Source: Coemansia sp. RSA 922 (Eukaryota > Kickxellomycota > Kickxellomycetes > Kickxellales > Kickxellaceae). From it: DNA of 17,141 nucleotides. The notes beneath the pieces are model-generated. The model was not told the DNA's origin, did no database searches, and was given only the letters and a program-made list of their open reading frames with translations. Below, in pieces: positions 15,357 to 17,141 of the stretch (positions are counted from its first letter, which is position 1; each line of letters opens with the position of its first letter). The translations under genes and the position numbers were made by a program. The stretch lies in assembly GCA_027577415.1 (NCBI GenBank), contig JANBQS010000476.1, positions 1 to 17,141 of the forward strand, written 5' to 3'.

Positions 15357-15935
15357 GCGGTTGGTTCAATTTGGGCTACTGACTTAGATCTTGGAGCGAT
15401 AGCATCAGCTGATGCGGCATTGCCCTCCGATCAACAAGCAAGTACGTTGACTGAAGAATACGTGCTGTCACATATCACATTATGTGCTGGTGATATTGGC
15501 AATCTTTTTGTGTATAGAGACCCAAATAAGTGCACGAAGAACAGCGTAATCAGCAAATGCAGTTCGTTTTTTTTTTTTCTTGATGAACTCGAAGCAATCT
15601 TCACATTGCAAACATTGGCTATCACATGTATATCTACTCTCTAGCCAAAATATACTACCAAATTAGAGGATGTTGAAATTGACAATCAACCAGTAGTTTA
15701 TAGAGCGGGGCATAGAAAAATATGTGTAGTATACCTTCGAAATAATAATATTTTCGATGCTGGTTCAGTTGCCCTTGAGTGGCAGTCAGAGCACCAGCTG
15801 ATTTATCCCTGTTCCCAATCAGCGCAAATACTAGTTGATTGGAGATGGCACGTTGCTCCTCACGGCGATGTGCTTTTTAAAAAAATTCGTACAAAGACAG
15901 TCAACGCATGTTTCCCTATTTTGGCACTACTGTGA
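15357..15935 (+). pseudogene. Unrecognised gene without ATG, one in-frame TAG (or spliced)
   Basis: A single frame is open for 192 codons from 15357 to TGA 15933-15935, apart from one TAG at 15642-15644. Both halves read like protein: the first includes TEEYVLSHITLCAGD and IGNLFVYRDPNK. The second includes DVEIDNQPVVYRAG, KICVVYLRNNN and VDWRWHVAPHGDVLFKK. No in-frame ATG precedes 15666. A segment from GT at 15546 to AG at 15644 is 99 nt, has a T13 tract and a pyrimidine-rich end, and contains the TAG. Removing it joins the halves in phase. So it is either a spliced gene with a missing first exon or a 5'-truncated pseudogene. AT-rich like the neighbouring orphans. Family not recognised. Confidence 0.5.
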
Positions 15936-16111
15936 CATTCAATATTGGAGGCTTACCAAGCTAGCAAAAAAAAACAGCTGTTCATTTTCCCCTGTCCTAT
16001 GGTATAAAATAAACATACAGGGGATGCTCTCTATTGAATAATTTTCCTACCTCCTCTATTACACCACCATATTCCACCTTTTTTTTTTTTTTTTTTTTGA
16101 AATTCACATCA
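15936..16111 (+). promoter_or_regulatory. Promoter and leader of the 16112 orphan, with T20 tract
   Basis: A TATA box, ggtataaaataaac (about 16001-16014), lies about 100 bases before the ATG at 16112. The leader is CT-rich and ends with a run of 20 T at 16079-16098, 13 bases before the start codon. The T-run is probably variable in length between strains. Confidence 0.6.
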
Positions 16112-16465
16112 ATGTCTACTGATTATCTAACTGAAGGGTTTGTACCAGAACATGCTTCCGCCTCCGGTGACACCGTTAAGGACGCAGTTGACAATATTAA
16201 CCTGGCAATCCGCAGACTAGACGAAAGCTACAATGATTTCCCAGCTTTTGAAGAGCCTAGCCAAAATACCATAGATAATGCAGCCAACAGATATGTGTGG
16301 CCGAGCTATCAGAATGGAGTACAATCAGACAAATTGTTACGGTTTTATAAGGGACATAATGGCAAGCACGTTGTTGTTGAGATTATACAGAAAATCTCTA
16401 CTAGGGAGACGTGGTTAGCTCAGGCACATACTGTTGGTGGGTTTCCAGCGTGGTATAACTGCTAA
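16112..16465 (+). CDS. Orphan small protein, 117 residues
   Basis: I do not recognise this protein. An acidic N-terminus (MSTDYLTEGFVPEH) leads to a helix (VKDAVDNINLAIRRLDES), then an aromatic segment (NRYVWPSYQNG). Two strands follow (DKLLRFYKGHNGKH and VVVEIIQKIS), and the chain ends with AWYNC. No signal peptide or membrane helix. Codons are AT-rich. I start at 16112 because the frame upstream has no ATG and would translate the T20 tract. The DKLL...YKG region weakly recalls DKLVVMKEYNEFGKE of the 9988 orphan and VFKGYHEH of the 14068 orphan. AATAAA repeats at about 16668-16677 could end its transcript. Function unknown. Confidence 0.72.
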   Translation: MSTDYLTEGFVPEHASASGDTVKDAVDNINLAIRRLDESYNDFPAFEEPSQNTIDNAANRYVWPSYQNGVQSDKLLRFYKGHNGKHVVVEIIQKISTRETWLAQAHTVGGFPAWYNC

Positions 16466-16744
16466 TATTGGACATGTCAGTTGCCCAAGCACACAGGTTG
16501 CAATCGCTAATACCTGCTAATTCCCATGCACAGAGAGGGTGTTCTAATTAGAGTACTTGTAGTATTTAGTTTATGTTGTGAAATGTTGTACTGCATCAAG
16601 AGTATTTAAAAATATATTCAATTATCCATCTTCCAATTCTCATAATTCCCCACAACCAAGTGAATCTAATAAATAAAAAGTGCACAAAATTTTAGCCGAA
16701 TAAAACTGGTAAAATTAAAAGAACTATATCTCAACAAACTCATT
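16466..16744 (+). other. Spacer between orphan and MSS4
   Basis: This AT-rich spacer of 279 bp holds the 3' end of the orphan (AATAAATAAA near 16668) and a TATA-like tatttaaaaatatatt near 16603-16618 that could serve MSS4. I see no gene in it. Confidence 0.5.
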
Positions 16745-17141
16745 ATGTCCGACACTCCATCCCTAAATCCGTTGGCCGTCAAGTGTCCCACGGACCGATG
16801 CAAATGCGTTGTGCTCCAAAGCAAGACAGCCACTCTCGTGCAACGCAAGCCCCGCAAGAAGCTGCCAGAGATTGCCAGCGACCTTTTTAAGAGTCCCGAT
16901 ATCCCGGAAGTCGTTAAGCGCATGATGAGTACACCAAAGTCCGACGAAAAGCCAAAGGACGACTACTACTGGATGGTAACGGACATAATGGCGTTCGACA
17001 ACGTGGGCGTTTCACGCATCGTAGACGGCATAAAATACTTGTCTTGCGCTGACTGCGATCTGGCTCCCATCGGGTACCACGATACTGCGATTACCTCTGC
17101 TGATGACAAGATGGAATATCTAATTGCGATTGACCGTGTTG
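16745..17141 (+). CDS. MSS4: Mss4/RABIF-family Rab chaperone, 5' part
   Basis: The 132 visible codons cover almost the whole family length; the frame leaves the window before its stop. Mss4 (RABIF; Dss4 in yeast) binds nucleotide-free exocytic Rab GTPases, with weak exchange and mainly chaperone activity. The zinc-binding half-sites are the N-terminal CPTDRCKC (14-21) and CADC (101-104). The family core is clear: YYWMVTDIMAFDNVGVS, then IKYLSCADCDLAPIGYHD, then YLIAIDRV at the end. Between them is a Lys/Pro-rich insert (about 34-70) that takes the place of the first loop. The start ATG is the first in the frame. It follows the 16112 orphan on the same strand. Confidence 0.93.
   Translation, partial: MSDTPSLNPLAVKCPTDRCKCVVLQSKTATLVQRKPRKKLPEIASDLFKSPDIPEVVKRMMSTPKSDEKPKDDYYWMVTDIMAFDNVGVSRIVDGIKYLSCADCDLAPIGYHDTAITSADDKMEYLIAIDRV

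Noticed and set aside
16034..16111. Longer N-terminus for the 16112 orphan
   Set aside because: The frame has no ATG there and would translate the T20 tract as a Phe run.
1..17141. tRNA genes, CRISPR arrays, terminal repeats of transposons
   Set aside because: No GTTCRANNC B-box in a cloverleaf context was found on either strand, no repeat-spacer arrays, and no paired terminal repeats or transposase-like ORF.

Overview
The window looks like nuclear DNA of an early-diverging fungus. Most genes are intron-free and closely spaced, the few introns seen are very short (41-58 nt, one possible 99 nt), 3' ends carry AATAAA-type signals, and the conserved genes are eukaryotic (SUMO E1 subunit Uba2, TRUB1/Pus4, Mss4/RABIF, an ABCG half-transporter, a secreted GH5 mannanase). 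A kickxellomycotan fungus such as Coemansia would fit, but that placement is inference from gene style only.

Left part (1-9.0 kb): the end of a CENP-V/GFA-type zinc protein runs tail-to-tail into an ABCG transporter. A 2-kb gap follows with purine-rich DNA and one possible small spliced unit. UBA2 and PUS4 then diverge from a shared 281-bp promoter, and PUS4 runs tail-to-tail into a GH5 mannanase so tightly that the two coding sequences overlap by 7 bp.

Right part (9.3-16.6 kb): conserved genes alternate with small AT-rich genes that I do not recognise. The conserved ones are a membrane-anchored HSL-type alpha/beta hydrolase, a 65-residue protein resembling ASDURF (the prefoldin-like subunit encoded upstream of ASNSD1 in animals), and a nuclear-looking protein with a USPL1-like Cys cluster. 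The orphans are small proteins starting at 9988 (+), 14068 (-), 15016 (-) and 16112 (+), plus a broken or spliced gene at 15357-15935 (+) that has no ATG. The four intact orphans each have a clear TATA box, and two of them share an identical 12-bp TATA element. Two neighbouring orphans (14068 and 15016, both minus strand) look like diverged copies of one fold. The window ends inside MSS4.

No pathway links the whole window. The most notable parts are the orphan cluster, the ASDURF-like microprotein gene, and hidden genes that need splicing or have lost their start. All homology statements come from motif reading; no database search was possible.
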